A DNA stretch of 64,000 nucleotides from Chitinophaga sp. Cy-1792 (GCF_011752935.1 NZ_VWWO01000001.1:310001-374000), one strand, 5' to 3'. Positions 25,781 through 37,639 are shown, counted from the first letter of the stretch. Numbers and translations: made by a program. Notes: generated by a model from the letters alone, not told the origin.

Positions 25781-26863
25781 TCAAAATAAACTTAACTGGG
25801 AAGAAGGGCGTTGAAACGCATCGGTATTGAATTCGAAACGTTCCTGGTTTAACCCATGCTTCTTTATATGTATACGAAATTGTTGTCTTATCAGATCTGC
25901 AATATTTCCCTCTCCTTTCATTCTCCGGCCGAATTCACTGTCGCTTACATTTCCAGCGTGCAGACTTTCAATGAGATGCCACACTTTATCCGCCCGGTCA
26001 GGAAAATTTTTATATAGCCAGTCATTGAAAATAATTTTCACGGCATCATTTAACCTGACGACAGTGTACCCTGCAAATTTCGCTCCATTCATGGCAGCGC
26101 TTTCTATTAATTTGGGAATCTCATGGTCATTGAGGCCGGGAATAATGGGGGCTGTCATTACTCCAACCGGAATTCCTACATCGGATAATTCTTTTACTAT
26201 TTTAAGCCTTTGCGCTGCAGTAGTAGTTCTGGGCTCCATTTTCTGGCGCAAACCCTCATCCAGTGTGGTGATGGAAACATATACACAAACCAGGTTTTCC
26301 GCAGCGAGTTTCTGCAGGATATACCTGTCGCGCAATACCAGCGAATTTTTAGTGATGATACCTACGGGTTGTTTATACTCCAGGGCTATCTCCAGCAATT
26401 GCCTGGTCAGCCACATCTTACGCTCTACAGGCTGGTAGCAGTCTGTATTCCCCGACAAGGAAATAGGCTTAGGAACCCAGTTCTTATTATCCAGGAACTT
26501 CCTGAATAACTCAGGGGCATTATGCTTTACAATGATCTTGCGTTCAAAGTCCATCCCGGCACTTAACCCCCAATACTGATGGGAGTTACGCGCATAGCAG
26601 TAAATACAGCCATGCTCACAGCCCTGGTAAGGATTCATGGAATACCACATCCCTACGTCCGGACTATCTACCTTATTGACCAGCGTCTTCGCATGCTCCT
26701 CGAAAATCTGTGTTGGAACATCTGCCTGCCACCATTCATCAATCCCCTCCACATGCTCCTTCACATATTCATCTGTCAGGTATCTGTTCTTTGGATTGAT
26801 CTGTGCACCGCGTCCTTTGTAGTATTGGCTTTCAGGTTCCCCCTCCTGGAATGGCAATGTCAT
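25781..26863 (-). CDS. Radical SAM protein of the PA0069/SplB-like family
   Basis: A 360-residue radical SAM enzyme with the [4Fe-4S]-binding motif CEHGCIYCYARNSHQYWG (about residues 82-99), a GNTDCYQP motif and a TIM-barrel pattern ending in a C-terminal extension. It belongs to the stand-alone family annotated PA0069 or Rv2578c, related to spore photoproduct lyase, whose substrate is unknown. It starts two bases from a pair of tandem palindromes (26866-26901), so it may be tightly regulated. It lies upstream of small-ORF cassette 2, but a link is not established. Confidence 0.88.
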   Translation of the reverse strand: MTLPFQEGEPESQYYKGRGAQINPKNRYLTDEYVKEHVEGIDEWWQADVPTQIFEEHAKTLVNKVDSPDVGMWYSMNPYQGCEHGCIYCYARNSHQYWGLSAGMDFERKIIVKHNAPELFRKFLDNKNWVPKPISLSGNTDCYQPVERKMWLTRQLLEIALEYKQPVGIITKNSLVLRDRYILQKLAAENLVCVYVSITTLDEGLRQKMEPRTTTAAQRLKIVKELSDVGIPVGVMTAPIIPGLNDHEIPKLIESAAMNGAKFAGYTVVRLNDAVKIIFNDWLYKNFPDRADKVWHLIESLHAGNVSDSEFGRRMKGEGNIADLIRQQFRIHIKKHGLNQERFEFNTDAFQRPSSQLSLF

Positions 26864-26865
26864 AC

Positions 26866-26901
26866 ACTAAATATTTTAGTAAAACTACTAAAATATTTAG
26901 T
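26866..26901. promoter_or_regulatory. Two tandem 15-bp palindromes (candidate dual operator) before the radical SAM gene
   Basis: Two copies of ACTAAA-N3-TTTAGT, at 26866-26880 and 26887-26901, have centres exactly 21 bp apart, two turns of B-DNA. Together they also form a 16-bp inverted repeat with a 4-nt spacer. The site ends two bases from the radical SAM start codon and lies after the MutS-like gene, so it could be an operator, an RNA hairpin in the leader, or both. Confidence 0.6.
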
Positions 26902-26936
26902 TATTAAATATATTTTTAGCGAGATTTTTTATATAG

Positions 26937-28718
26937 CTAGATGATCTGCATTTGTTTCATCAGGAAAGTGGCATTCTTGTTCCTGGCAATTCCTTCCCGG
27001 ATACGATAGTCGAAATACAGGTCATCGCCCTGGATCGTGCTTTCAAAGCAATAGTTCCGTATCCTTGTTGGATAGGTATCTTCCATATGTCCCAGCTCCA
27101 GGTCATGCGTGGCAATCATTCCCAGGCACTCATACTGTATAAAATGCTCTATCAGGCTACGGGAGCCCGATAATTTATCTTCAGAATTCGTTCCCTTCAA
27201 TATCTCATCCAACAACACAAATACCCGCTTACCGGTCTTTAACGCCAATATAATATGCTGCAACCGCAGTAACTCTGCCTGGAAATAGCTGGTATGACTG
27301 GCAATAGAATCCTTGATACGCATGGAAGTCATGATCCCCATCGGTACAAAACTGAACGCCTTCGCACATACCGGCGCCCCCACCATGGCCAGCAACAGGT
27401 TACTGCCCACGCTACGAAGAAAGGTAGACTTACCGGACATATTTGAACCGGTAATAATCAGGAAGTCCGCTTTAGTACCCACGCTGCCATCGTTGGCGAT
27501 ACATTCCGCCGCCGGGATCAACGGATGCCCCAATGCTTTGGCATCCAATACCAGCTTGCCATCACCCGGTACAGGCCAGCAGTATTCCTGGTGGTTGAAA
27601 GAGAAAGTAGCCAGGCTGTTCCATACCTCCAGTTTCGCCACAACATCCAACCATTTATTCAGGTCATCTTTATGCTGCCGCTTCCATTTTTCGAGTCCGA
27701 CGATGCAGTGAATATCATACATCACCAAAGGGTTCAGTACGAAACCTACCAGGAGGTTCATACGCTGATCCAACGCACCGGCAATCTTACCCAGCTTCCG
27801 CAGGGCTGAACCGGCCTCATTGGCAATTCCCTGTTGCTCTTTCAGTAGCTGTGCATTGCCAAAAGATGCGCCCCTGATTACCTGGAGAATACTATCAAAC
27901 TTACCCAGGATACGCGCCTTATGCGCCATCAGATTATGCTGCGCCTGCACATGCTTCTGTGCACTCAGTAACAACCCATAGTTTACAAACAACATAATCA
28001 CCGACCAGGCATAATCTCCCGTCAACGCATATACGATAATCGCACCGATAAACAATACCGGTGTTACCCATCTTACTATCTCCCAGAACTTATTACCCAA
28101 AAATTGCAATGGCATCTGCAGCCATAAATTAATCTCCCTTTTATCACTTTGTTCTTCTCCTGATAATGAAGCTGTTGCCGCTAATAACTGCCTGAATTCC
28201 AGCTCAGGCGCCAATACTTTCAGCGATTCCTGTACTGCAACAATATCTGCTGCGGTCTTTAAAGGATTACGTAAACGCTCTGCCAGCAGATCACTACCGG
28301 AAATGCTGCCGGTACGATTGATATGCTGATATACAGACGCATGTCCGAATACATCCAGATCACTGGTAAAATCATGTTTTTCATCTGCATATCTTCCCCC
28401 ATCATCAAAACCTGAAATATTGGACACCACCAGGGCCAGTTCCTTCTCATTCAGCGATAGCAAGGCCTTTGTCAGCTGCAACTTATCCTGTAGGCGCAAA
28501 TAGGCTTTCAGCAGCCATCCGAATAATATCAATCCAAGGATACCCAGTGGCAGCCACCAGAATTCCTGTTCTGTCCTGAAAAACTGAATAAAACCCAAGC
28601 CTGCCAGCAGGAATGAAAATAACCGCAGCCAGCCCAGGCTGCTGAGGCGTGACTTTTCTGCTGCGATGGTCGCAGTCAATGTGTTGATGCGCTGTTGGTA
28701 TGTCTCTTCCAAAGTCAT
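26937..28718 (-). CDS. MutS-related ATPase (non-canonical, membrane-anchored)
   Basis: A MutS-family ABC-type ATPase without the mismatch-recognition domain. The start is placed at the ATG at 28718 (MTLEETYQQRINTL, 593 residues). Two pairs of hydrophobic segments near the N-terminus (FSFLLAGLGFIQFF, LPLGILGLILFGWLL) and mid-protein (VTPVLFIGAIIVYAL, WSVIMLFVNYGLLL) suggest membrane attachment. The C-terminal MutS ATPase has Walker A LIITGSNMSGKSTFLR and Walker B VFVLLDEILKGTNSEDKLSG. Such proteins are common in Bacteroidetes and their job is unknown; a direct role in mismatch repair is unlikely. Confidence 0.87.
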   Translation of the reverse strand: MTLEETYQQRINTLTATIAAEKSRLSSLGWLRLFSFLLAGLGFIQFFRTEQEFWWLPLGILGLILFGWLLKAYLRLQDKLQLTKALLSLNEKELALVVSNISGFDDGGRYADEKHDFTSDLDVFGHASVYQHINRTGSISGSDLLAERLRNPLKTAADIVAVQESLKVLAPELEFRQLLAATASLSGEEQSDKREINLWLQMPLQFLGNKFWEIVRWVTPVLFIGAIIVYALTGDYAWSVIMLFVNYGLLLSAQKHVQAQHNLMAHKARILGKFDSILQVIRGASFGNAQLLKEQQGIANEAGSALRKLGKIAGALDQRMNLLVGFVLNPLVMYDIHCIVGLEKWKRQHKDDLNKWLDVVAKLEVWNSLATFSFNHQEYCWPVPGDGKLVLDAKALGHPLIPAAECIANDGSVGTKADFLIITGSNMSGKSTFLRSVGSNLLLAMVGAPVCAKAFSFVPMGIMTSMRIKDSIASHTSYFQAELLRLQHIILALKTGKRVFVLLDEILKGTNSEDKLSGSRSLIEHFIQYECLGMIATHDLELGHMEDTYPTRIRNYCFESTIQGDDLYFDYRIREGIARNKNATFLMKQMQII

Positions 28719-28745
28719 ATGTATCGGGTTATGCACATAAAAAAA

Positions 28746-28788
28746 GGAGCAAAGACCAAAGATATTTAAATCTCCGGGTCTTTACTCC
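28746..28788 (-). terminator. Intrinsic terminator of the GH125 gene
   Basis: A 12-bp stem with one mismatch (GGAGCAAAGACC / GGTCTTTACTCC) followed on the minus strand by TTTTTTTATG, 20 nt after the mannosidase stop. Confidence 0.8.
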
Positions 28789-28808
28789 CAATACTATCGT
28801 TCTGAATA

Positions 28809-30242
28809 TCAGATAGAATACTGTCGCTTCAGCAACTCAGGATATTCATTGCTTACTTTCAGGATCAGCTCCCCGAACAGGGTATTAGCCCATGCAAACC
28901 ATTTACGGGTATACTTTGTAGGATCATCCTTCTGGTAAGATTCATGAATAAATCCTGTATTACCATCTGTATTACGCAGTGTTTTGATACAGGCTGCAAT
29001 TTCTTCCTTATCATGACTGGTCAATGCTTTCATGATGATACTCATTGGCCAGATATAGTTTTCTCCGGTATGCGGACTACCAATACCGTCTCCGAACTTA
29101 CCCTGATAATACCATGGATGGAACGTACTCCATACAAAGTGGCGGGAAGCCTGGTACAGCGGGTCTTCAGCAGTGGTGTAGCCCAGGTATGGAATAGAGA
29201 GCAGACTAGGTACGTTGGTATCGTCAATGAATAAACGATTTCCGTAGCCATCTACCTCAAAACCATACATGTTACCTAATTTCGGATGCTCAACGATCGC
29301 ATAGGCTTTAATGGCGCGGTCTACCTCATCAGCCATACTGCGGCATTCCTTCGCGAAAGTCTCATCTTTATAAACAACTTCACTGATCTCAGCCAGCTGA
29401 CGCAGTGATACCACGGCAAACATATTGGAAGGGATCAGGAATGGAAATACGGTGGCATCATCAGAAGGCCTGAATATGGATACGATCAGTCCAACAGGCA
29501 GCATAGGTGAGCCCCAGCCTGCATTAGGAACGGTGTCCGACTGCCAGGCAGTAACACGCTGGAATTTATACGGCCCTTTGCCTTCTTTACGTTGCTGCTC
29601 CTTAAACGTTCTCACGATCAGGTGCGCTGATTTTTTATATTGCTCGTCAAATACAGTATCGTCACCGGAGTTTTTCCAGTAATGATATGCCAGACGTACC
29701 GGATAGCAAAGTGAATCGATTTCCCATTTACGCTCATGCAGTTCAGGTTTCATATCTGTCAGATCTTTTTCCCACTCGCTGCCGGTAGGACCGTCATTGA
29801 AGGCATTGGCATAAGGATCTATCAGGATGCATTTAGCCTGGCGATGAATAACGCCCTGGATCAGCTGCTGTAATTTTTTATCGTCTTTCACCAGCGCCAG
29901 GTATGGCCATACCTGTGCAGAAGAATCGCGCAGCCACATAGCGTTGATATCCCCGGTGATAACGAATGTATCTGGTTTTCCGTCAATTACTTTGTAGTTA
30001 ACAGTTGTGTCCAGGGTGTTTGGAAAACAGTTCTCAAACATCCAGGCAAGCTTGTTGTCGGCAATCTGTTTCTTTACTGTTACTATTGTTTTTTCTACCG
30101 CTTCGCTGGTAAACTTACGCTGCGCCACTGGTGGACGCTGCCCGGTATAACCATCCCATCCAAACACTGTTTTCGGTAATCCTAAACTTGCAGCTCCTGC
30201 CAGCAGGGCACTGTTTTTTAGAAAATCTCTCCTTGCAACCAT
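28809..30242 (-). CDS. GH125 exo-alpha-1,6-mannosidase-like glycoside hydrolase
   Basis: Metal-independent glycoside hydrolase predicted to remove alpha-1,6-linked mannose. The 477-residue protein begins MVARRDFLKNSALLAGAASL, a twin-arginine signal. The family motifs TGDINAMWLRDSSAQVWPYL, LCYPVRLAYHYW, IPSNMFAVVSLRQL and FGDGIGSPHTGENYIWPMSI are intact, with catalytic acids expected in the last region. It is not part of a SusC/SusD polysaccharide utilisation locus here, which is unusual for a mannosidase in this phylum. Confidence 0.9.
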   Translation of the reverse strand: MVARRDFLKNSALLAGAASLGLPKTVFGWDGYTGQRPPVAQRKFTSEAVEKTIVTVKKQIADNKLAWMFENCFPNTLDTTVNYKVIDGKPDTFVITGDINAMWLRDSSAQVWPYLALVKDDKKLQQLIQGVIHRQAKCILIDPYANAFNDGPTGSEWEKDLTDMKPELHERKWEIDSLCYPVRLAYHYWKNSGDDTVFDEQYKKSAHLIVRTFKEQQRKEGKGPYKFQRVTAWQSDTVPNAGWGSPMLPVGLIVSIFRPSDDATVFPFLIPSNMFAVVSLRQLAEISEVVYKDETFAKECRSMADEVDRAIKAYAIVEHPKLGNMYGFEVDGYGNRLFIDDTNVPSLLSIPYLGYTTAEDPLYQASRHFVWSTFHPWYYQGKFGDGIGSPHTGENYIWPMSIIMKALTSHDKEEIAACIKTLRNTDGNTGFIHESYQKDDPTKYTRKWFAWANTLFGELILKVSNEYPELLKRQYSI

Positions 30243-30332
30243 ACTGTTTTAATGTTTATGAAGATGTAAAATAAAAAAGTTTTCGGGATTTGCTAAATCG
30301 ATTTACATAAATGGCTATCTATTTCGGGATTT

Positions 30333-30406
30333 AGGGTTGGTGGCCCGTCGGAGATGGGCCACCAACCCTCTTTTGGGCAATGCCGCAGGCATTTCCCAAA
30401 AGAGGG
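30333..30406. repeat. Two overlapping strong hairpins (REP/MITE-like palindromic element)
   Basis: Hairpin 1 is a perfect 14-bp stem (AGGGTTGGTGGCCC / GGGCCACCAACCCT, 30333-30346 with 30356-30369). Hairpin 2 is CCCTCTTTTGGG-x-AATGCC with its complement around a GCA loop (30366-30384 with 30388-30406). They share CCCT, so on one strand they are mutually exclusive. There is no T-run, which argues against simple termination and favours a repeated palindromic element. Only one copy is visible in this window. Confidence 0.6.
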
Positions 30407-30440
30407 AAACGACAAAACGCTGGTATACGTGAAATAAAAA

Positions 30441-30462
30441 AGGCGCACCATAAAGTGCGCCT
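30441..30462 (-). terminator. Intrinsic terminator of icmF
   Basis: An 8-bp perfect stem (AGGCGCAC / GTGCGCCT) with a 6-nt loop, followed by TTTTTATTTC on the minus strand, 8 nt after the stop codon. Confidence 0.85.
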
Positions 30463-30470
30463 CTTTCAAA

Positions 30471-33400
30471 TTACATATTACGTCTGTACTGCCCTCCTAC
30501 CTCATACAAGGCATGGGTGATCTCCCCAAGCGAGCAATGCTTCACGGTTTCCATCAGTTCATCAAACAGGTTACCGTTGTTTACTGCTACCTGTTTCAGG
30601 TGCTGTAATGCTGCCGCTCTCTTTGCCGCATGGCGGTGCTGGAAGGTTTCCAGGGTATGTATCTGGAATTGCTTTTCCTCTGTGGTAGAACGGATTACCT
30701 CCGCAGGAATCACAGTAGGAGAACCATTCTTATTCAGGAAGGTGTTCACACCAACGATCGGATATTCGCCGGTATGCTTCAGTGATTCATAATACAGGCT
30801 TTCTTCCTGGATTTTATTACGCTGGTACATTCTTTCCATCGCACCCAATACGCCACCGCGCTCTGTAATGCGATGGAATTCAGCCAGTACGGCCTCTTCT
30901 ACGAGGTCTGTCAGTTCCTCGATAAAGAAGGAACCCTGAATCGGGTTCTCATTTTTAGCAGTACCCAGCTCTCTGTTGATAATCAACTGAATAGCCATTG
31001 CCCTGCGCACGCTTTCTTCTGTAGGCGTGGTAATAGCCTCATCATAAGCGTTCGTATGCAGGGAGTTACAGTTGTCATAGATCGCATACAGTGCCTGCAG
31101 TGTGGTACGGATATCGTTAAAATCGATCTCCTGTGCATGCAAACTGCGGCCGCTGGTCTGTATATGATACTTCAGTTTCTGAGAACGGTCGTTACCCTTG
31201 TATTTGTACTTGATAGCCTTGGCCCAGATACGGCGGGCAACACGGCCAATCACGGCATATTCAGGGTCCATACCATTGCTGAAGAAGAACGACAGGTTCG
31301 GTGCAAAATCATCGATGTTCATACCCCTGCTCAGGTAGTATTCAACATAGGTGAAACCGTTGGCCAGCGTAAAGGCCAGCTGTGTAATAGGATTAGCGCC
31401 CGCTTCCGCAATATGGTAACCGGAAATACTTACGGAATAGAAGTTTCTCACCTTCTGATCGATGAAGTATTCCTGCACATCTCCCATCAATTTCAATGCA
31501 AATTCTGTAGAGAAGATACAGGTATTCTGTGCCTGGTCTTCTTTCAGGATATCTGCCTGCACAGTGCCTCTCACCGTACTCAATGCATGTGCTTTGATCT
31601 TCGCATATACGTCCTTGTCCAGCACTTCTTCACCGGAAATACCCAGCAAGGCAAGTCCCAGGCCATCATTACCTGCCGGCAGGTCGCCGCTGTAATGTGG
31701 CAGAGGATGGTCCTTGAATTTATCTTTTATGATGGCCTGTACCTTTTCAGTAAGACCATTTTCTTTGATATATTTTTCACACTGCTGATCGATAGCCGCA
31801 TTCATGAAGAAGGCCAGCAGTATAGGCGCCGGACCGTTGATCGTCATGGATACAGAGGTTTTCGGATCACAGAGATCAAAACCACTGTACAGCTTTTTGG
31901 CATCATCAACAGTAGCAATGCTCACACCGGAGTTACCGATTTTCCCGTAGATATCCGGACGCACCGCAGGATCTTCCCCATACAGGGTAACGCTGTCGAA
32001 CGCGGTAGACAGTCGTTTTGCCGGCTGGTCCAGCGATACATAGTGGAAACGTTTATTCGTTCTTTCCGGACCACCTTCTCCTGCAAACATACGGGTAGGA
32101 TCTTCTCCTTCGCGCTTCAGCGGGAATACACCTGCTGCATAAGGGAATTCACCCGGTAAGTTTTCTGTCAGCTGCCAGCGAAGGATATCGCCCCAGTCGC
32201 TGTATTTAGGCAGACTAACCTTAGGAATCCGGCTATGGCTCAGACTCTCAGTGAACAAAGGCAACTTGATGACTTTATCACGCACTTTAAATTCGTAGAA
32301 GTCTGCCGTATACTGTTTTACAATAGCAGGCCATCCTTCAATGAGTTTAAGGCATTCTGGATTGATTTCCTTTTCCAGGTGTGCTTTGATATCGTTCAGG
32401 GTATTGAGCTGCTGTGGTTCCAGTTGCAGTTTCATGACGCCCTGCAGCTGATACAGCTGGGATGCCAGCTTACACTGTTCATCTACCCATTTGCTGTAAT
32501 CATCAATGCTTTCGGCAATTTCTGCCAGGTAACGCACACGTGCCGGCGGAATGATCTGAGATTTGGTAGTAGTAGATTTCAGGCTCTCATGGCTGATTTC
32601 ACCAAAGGCAACACCTGTTTTCTCCTGTACTTTCTCCATTACGCGCTCAAACAGCAGGTTGATGCCTGCATCATTGAACTGCGACGCAATACTGCCAACT
32701 ACCGGCAGCTCTTCGTCTTTGGCTGTCCAGAGGTTGTGGTTACGTTTATATTGCTTGCGAACATCGTGCAATGCATCGAGTGCGCCGGCTTTATCAAATT
32801 TGTTGATGGCGATTACATCTGCATAATCCAGCATGTTAATCTTTTCCAGCTGAGAGGCCGCACCGTATTCCGGCGTCATCACATACAGGGATACATCGCA
32901 GTAGTCGGTGATAGCGGTGTCGCTTTGGCCGATACCGGATGTTTCCAGTATGATAAAGTCAAACGCGGCAGTTTTACAGATATCAATGGCTTCCTGGATA
33001 TGCTCACTGATCGCTTTATCACTTTCTCTGGTAGCGAGTGAGCGCATGTAGGCACGTGGATGGTGTATGCTGTTCATGCGGATACGATCGCCGAGGAGAG
33101 CACCTCCTGTTTTCTTTTTGGAAGGGTCCACAGAAATTACTGCGATAGTTTTATCGGTGTAGGCATTGAGGAAACGACGAACCAGTTCATCGGTAACACT
33201 ACTTTTACCTGCACCACCGGTACCAGTGATACCCAGTACAGGTAAGCCTTCGGCAGATGCCTGCGTAGTAAGGGAAGTACCCTCATTATCAACGGTAACG
33301 GCTGTACGGGCTTTTCTTCCGTTGAGCAATGCCACCGGCATATCGTTTTCTGCTAAACTGATGGCTCTTGCTATAAGTTTAGCATTTTTATCTTTTCTGA

Positions 33401-33872
33401 GCTGGGCGGTATCTTCACCGCCTTTGCCTTCCGGCAGCGGTGTTACCGGTACATCACACTTATTGATCAGGTCTTCGATCATCCCTTCCAGGCCCATCTG
33501 GCGGCCATCATCAGGAGAATAAAGTCGCGCGATACCATAGGCATGCAGTTCATCCAGTTCGGAAGGCAGGATCGTTCCTCCTCCACCGCCAAAGATCTTG
33601 ATATGGCCACATCCTTTCTCTTTCAATAAGTCATACATGTACTTAAAGAACTCCACGTGTCCCCCCTGGTAAGAGGTGACAGCAATCCCCTGTGCATCTT
33701 CCTGGATGGCACAGTCCACAATTTCTGCAGCAGACCTGTTATGGCCGAGATGAATAACTTCCGCTCCCTTTGCCTGCATTATACGACGCATGATGTTGAT
33801 TGCAGCATCATGACCATCAAATAGCGCGGCGGCCGTTACTATGCGAACCTTGTTTTTTGGTGTATACGACAT
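30471..33872 (-). CDS. icmF: Fused isobutyryl-CoA mutase (IcmF): B12-binding, MeaB-type GTPase and mutase domains
   Basis: Adenosylcobalamin enzyme that interconverts isobutyryl-CoA and n-butyryl-CoA, fused to its own chaperone GTPase. The start at 33872 ([20 protein letters not shown], 1133 residues) puts the B12 domain at the N-terminus. The lower-ligand region reads [14 protein letters not shown], with H21, and alanine in place of the DxHxxG glycine. The G domain has Walker [13 protein letters not shown] (about 214-225), and the C-terminal half is a complete mutase TIM barrel. Length and domain order match IcmF (about 1090). It is a single-gene unit with its own terminator. Confidence 0.92.
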   Translation of the reverse strand: MSYTPKNKVRIVTAAALFDGHDAAINIMRRIMQAKGAEVIHLGHNRSAAEIVDCAIQEDAQGIAVTSYQGGHVEFFKYMYDLLKEKGCGHIKIFGGGGGTILPSELDELHAYGIARLYSPDDGRQMGLEGMIEDLINKCDVPVTPLPEGKGGEDTAQLRKDKNAKLIARAISLAENDMPVALLNGRKARTAVTVDNEGTSLTTQASAEGLPVLGITGTGGAGKSSVTDELVRRFLNAYTDKTIAVISVDPSKKKTGGALLGDRIRMNSIHHPRAYMRSLATRESDKAISEHIQEAIDICKTAAFDFIILETSGIGQSDTAITDYCDVSLYVMTPEYGAASQLEKINMLDYADVIAINKFDKAGALDALHDVRKQYKRNHNLWTAKDEELPVVGSIASQFNDAGINLLFERVMEKVQEKTGVAFGEISHESLKSTTTKSQIIPPARVRYLAEIAESIDDYSKWVDEQCKLASQLYQLQGVMKLQLEPQQLNTLNDIKAHLEKEINPECLKLIEGWPAIVKQYTADFYEFKVRDKVIKLPLFTESLSHSRIPKVSLPKYSDWGDILRWQLTENLPGEFPYAAGVFPLKREGEDPTRMFAGEGGPERTNKRFHYVSLDQPAKRLSTAFDSVTLYGEDPAVRPDIYGKIGNSGVSIATVDDAKKLYSGFDLCDPKTSVSMTINGPAPILLAFFMNAAIDQQCEKYIKENGLTEKVQAIIKDKFKDHPLPHYSGDLPAGNDGLGLALLGISGEEVLDKDVYAKIKAHALSTVRGTVQADILKEDQAQNTCIFSTEFALKLMGDVQEYFIDQKVRNFYSVSISGYHIAEAGANPITQLAFTLANGFTYVEYYLSRGMNIDDFAPNLSFFFSNGMDPEYAVIGRVARRIWAKAIKYKYKGNDRSQKLKYHIQTSGRSLHAQEIDFNDIRTTLQALYAIYDNCNSLHTNAYDEAITTPTEESVRRAMAIQLIINRELGTAKNENPIQGSFFIEELTDLVEEAVLAEFHRITERGGVLGAMERMYQRNKIQEESLYYESLKHTGEYPIVGVNTFLNKNGSPTVIPAEVIRSTTEEKQFQIHTLETFQHRHAAKRAAALQHLKQVAVNNGNLFDELMETVKHCSLGEITHALYEVGGQYRRNM

Positions 33873-34120
33873 ATAATTAACCTGATTTATGTAGCACACG
33901 CTGGTGCAATCTGCAATTTACCGGTTTTCTCGCACAATGCATGACTGTACTGGAGAACCATACCTTCACCGGTCATGTTTTTGGATAGATTTTTAAAATT
34001 TAACAGGTAGGTAGAAAGACGCTTAATCCTGTGTTGGTTTTAGTGAGATTGATTAAGTAGAGGGCCGGAATTTTTTAAAAAAACAAAATATAGAATTTTA
34101 TTATGTGATATGCTTGATTT

Positions 34121-34151
34121 GAGCAATTGAGGCCTTCGGCCTCAATTGCTC
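34121..34151. repeat. Perfect 14-bp hairpin upstream of icmF
   Basis: GAGCAATTGAGGCC and its exact complement around a TTC loop. There is no strong T-run on either side. Like the element at 30333-30406 downstream of icmF, it is a long near-perfect hairpin with a three-base loop and a GCC/GGC centre. Confidence 0.55.
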
Positions 34152-34177
34152 TTTACACTAAGTATGGACGAAAAAAA

Positions 34178-34203
34178 ATCCCCTGTCTGCTCAGACAGGG
34201 GAT
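34178..34203 (-). terminator. Strong intrinsic terminator after the tiny ORF at 34223-34267
   Basis: A 12-bp perfect stem (ATCCCCTGTCTG / CAGACAGGGGAT) followed by eight T residues on the minus strand. The regulator gene already has its own terminator at 34530-34548, so this one implies a separate minus-strand transcript starting between the two. Confidence 0.8.
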
Positions 34204-34222
34204 ATACTAAAGAAATCAAAAA

Positions 34223-34267
34223 TTAAAAGACACCTGGCAAAAGTGCAAAGCAGCCTTTTCGTTTCAT
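34223..34267 (-). CDS. Possible 14-residue small ORF ahead of a strong terminator
   Basis: Frame MKRKGCFALLPGVF then TAA, ending 19 nt before the terminator at 34178-34203. It is too short to score statistically. It is listed because the otherwise unexplained terminator implies a short transcript, and because FAL also occurs in small ORFs 1b and 2b. The transcript may equally be a non-coding RNA. Confidence 0.2.
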   Translation of the reverse strand: MKRKGCFALLPGVF

Positions 34268-34529
34268 AACGTGGAATTATAAAATCAACTATAGAAAAAT
34301 TTTAATATTAAGTTTTGTAAGATGAATTAAGCGAGATAAACTCTACTGAATAACAAGGAAACTTCTACATTTTGGTCACTACATCGTTGCTCAAATATTT
34401 TCTATTGGCACAATCATCAACCGATGATTTTCTTAGGATGTGTATATCTTACACAATCTTAATTAAATTTTTGTTAAAAACAAACTTTTTGCCGGGCTTT
34501 TTTGAAAATAAACCCCGGAAATGAAAAAA

Positions 34530-34548
34530 TAGGGACAAATAGTCCCTA
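34530..34548 (-). terminator. Intrinsic terminator of the Nudix-type regulator gene
   Basis: Stem TAGGGAC / GTCCCTA with a 5-nt loop and TTTTTTCATT on the minus strand. A second small hairpin (CCTTTAC/GTAAAGG, 34551-34565) lies just before it. Confidence 0.75.
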
Positions 34549-34644
34549 ACCCTTTACTGTAAAGGATTTCAATGCTAATTTATTTTAACAGGAAAAGTAA
34601 AGATTACGCTAAGTATCGGATAAAAAAATATCAGGTAGGGCTAA

Positions 34645-35367
34645 TTAAAAACCGATCCCCAAATAGCGCTTTTTCCGCTGATCGTACTTATCAAAATTGA
34701 ATTTATACAGCTTCGCCGGACGATGTGGAACATCCTCCTCTTCTTCATTCAGGTCCATCAGCAAATCCATGGAAAGAAACTTCTTGCGGAAATTCCGTCT
34801 ATCCAGTTCCATATCAAGGATAGCCTCATAAAGATTCTGTAATTCCCGCAGGGAAAACTTCTTGGGCAACAAATTGAATCCGATAGGTTGTACCATCACC
34901 TGCTGCTTTAACCGCTCATGGCAGGTATCTAAAATCTGTTTATGGTCAAAGGCCATATCCACAATATCTTTCACACTATGCCAGTGTAATTCATTGTTAC
35001 TGCTCTTCAACTCCACATGCTCAATATTCACCAGCGAATAATAAGCCACCGTTATAACCCGGCCCGCCGGATGACGATCTATCGCACCAAACGTCTGCAC
35101 CTGCTCCATATACACATTGTCCAGGCCGGTACGCTCCTTTAAAACACGGTATGCCGCCTCGTCCAGCTCCTCTTCAGAACGCACGATATCGCCCAGCAAC
35201 GACCATCGCCCCTTGAACTCCTTTAAATCCGACTCTATCAGTAATACCTTCAACTCATCATTGTTGAAGCCAAAGATGACGCAGTCGACAGAAATGGCGA
35301 CCTTGAAATAATCCTTTATCTCAATAAGGTGCGTATTGATGTTCTTTGTGGACATGGAAGACATCAT
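34645..35367 (-). CDS. Nudix-derived transcriptional regulator (NrtR/AraR-like)
   Basis: A 240-residue protein with an N-terminal Nudix fold (VAISVDCVIFGFNNDELKVL) and a C-terminal winged-helix domain (FSLRELQNLYEAILDMELDR and RNFRKKFLSMDLL). The Nudix box region reads VLKERTGL where active enzymes have REUxEExGU, so catalytic glutamates are missing and it should bind rather than hydrolyse its ligand. In Bacteroidetes such proteins regulate sugar or NAD genes. It faces away from ligA across a 166-bp region. Met5 is an alternative start. Confidence 0.85.
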   Translation of the reverse strand: MMSSMSTKNINTHLIEIKDYFKVAISVDCVIFGFNNDELKVLLIESDLKEFKGRWSLLGDIVRSEEELDEAAYRVLKERTGLDNVYMEQVQTFGAIDRHPAGRVITVAYYSLVNIEHVELKSSNNELHWHSVKDIVDMAFDHKQILDTCHERLKQQVMVQPIGFNLLPKKFSLRELQNLYEAILDMELDRRNFRKKFLSMDLLMDLNEEEEDVPHRPAKLYKFNFDKYDQRKKRYLGIGF

Positions 35368-35452
35368 AGAAACGTGGAATTACAGTAAATTTCTTGCTTT
35401 ATAGATTGTTTAGTCAAACTAAAGAAAAAATTATCACATTTTTAATAATTAA

Positions 35453-37639
<2,187 letters not shown>

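Larger units (their letters stand above)
33873..34644. other. Long intergenic region with hairpins and one tiny ORF
   Basis: About 770 bp between icmF and the Nudix-type regulator, mostly AT-rich. It contains a 14-bp hairpin (34121-34151), a strong terminator (34178-34203), a possible 14-codon ORF (34223-34267), a small inverted repeat AATCATC/GATGATT (34412-34429) and the regulator's terminator (34530-34548). I found no convincing promoter for icmF or for the tiny ORF. The DNA next to icmF (33900-34110) shows nothing recognisable. Confidence 0.6.

Noticed and set aside
30310..30395. 25-codon minus-strand ORF (MPAALPKRGLV) within the paired hairpins
   Set aside because: Its sequence is dictated by the palindromes, and no promoter or family support exists.
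30873..32159. 428-codon open frame on the plus strand
   Set aside because: It is entirely antisense to icmF, has no family resemblance, and arises from the codon bias of the real gene.
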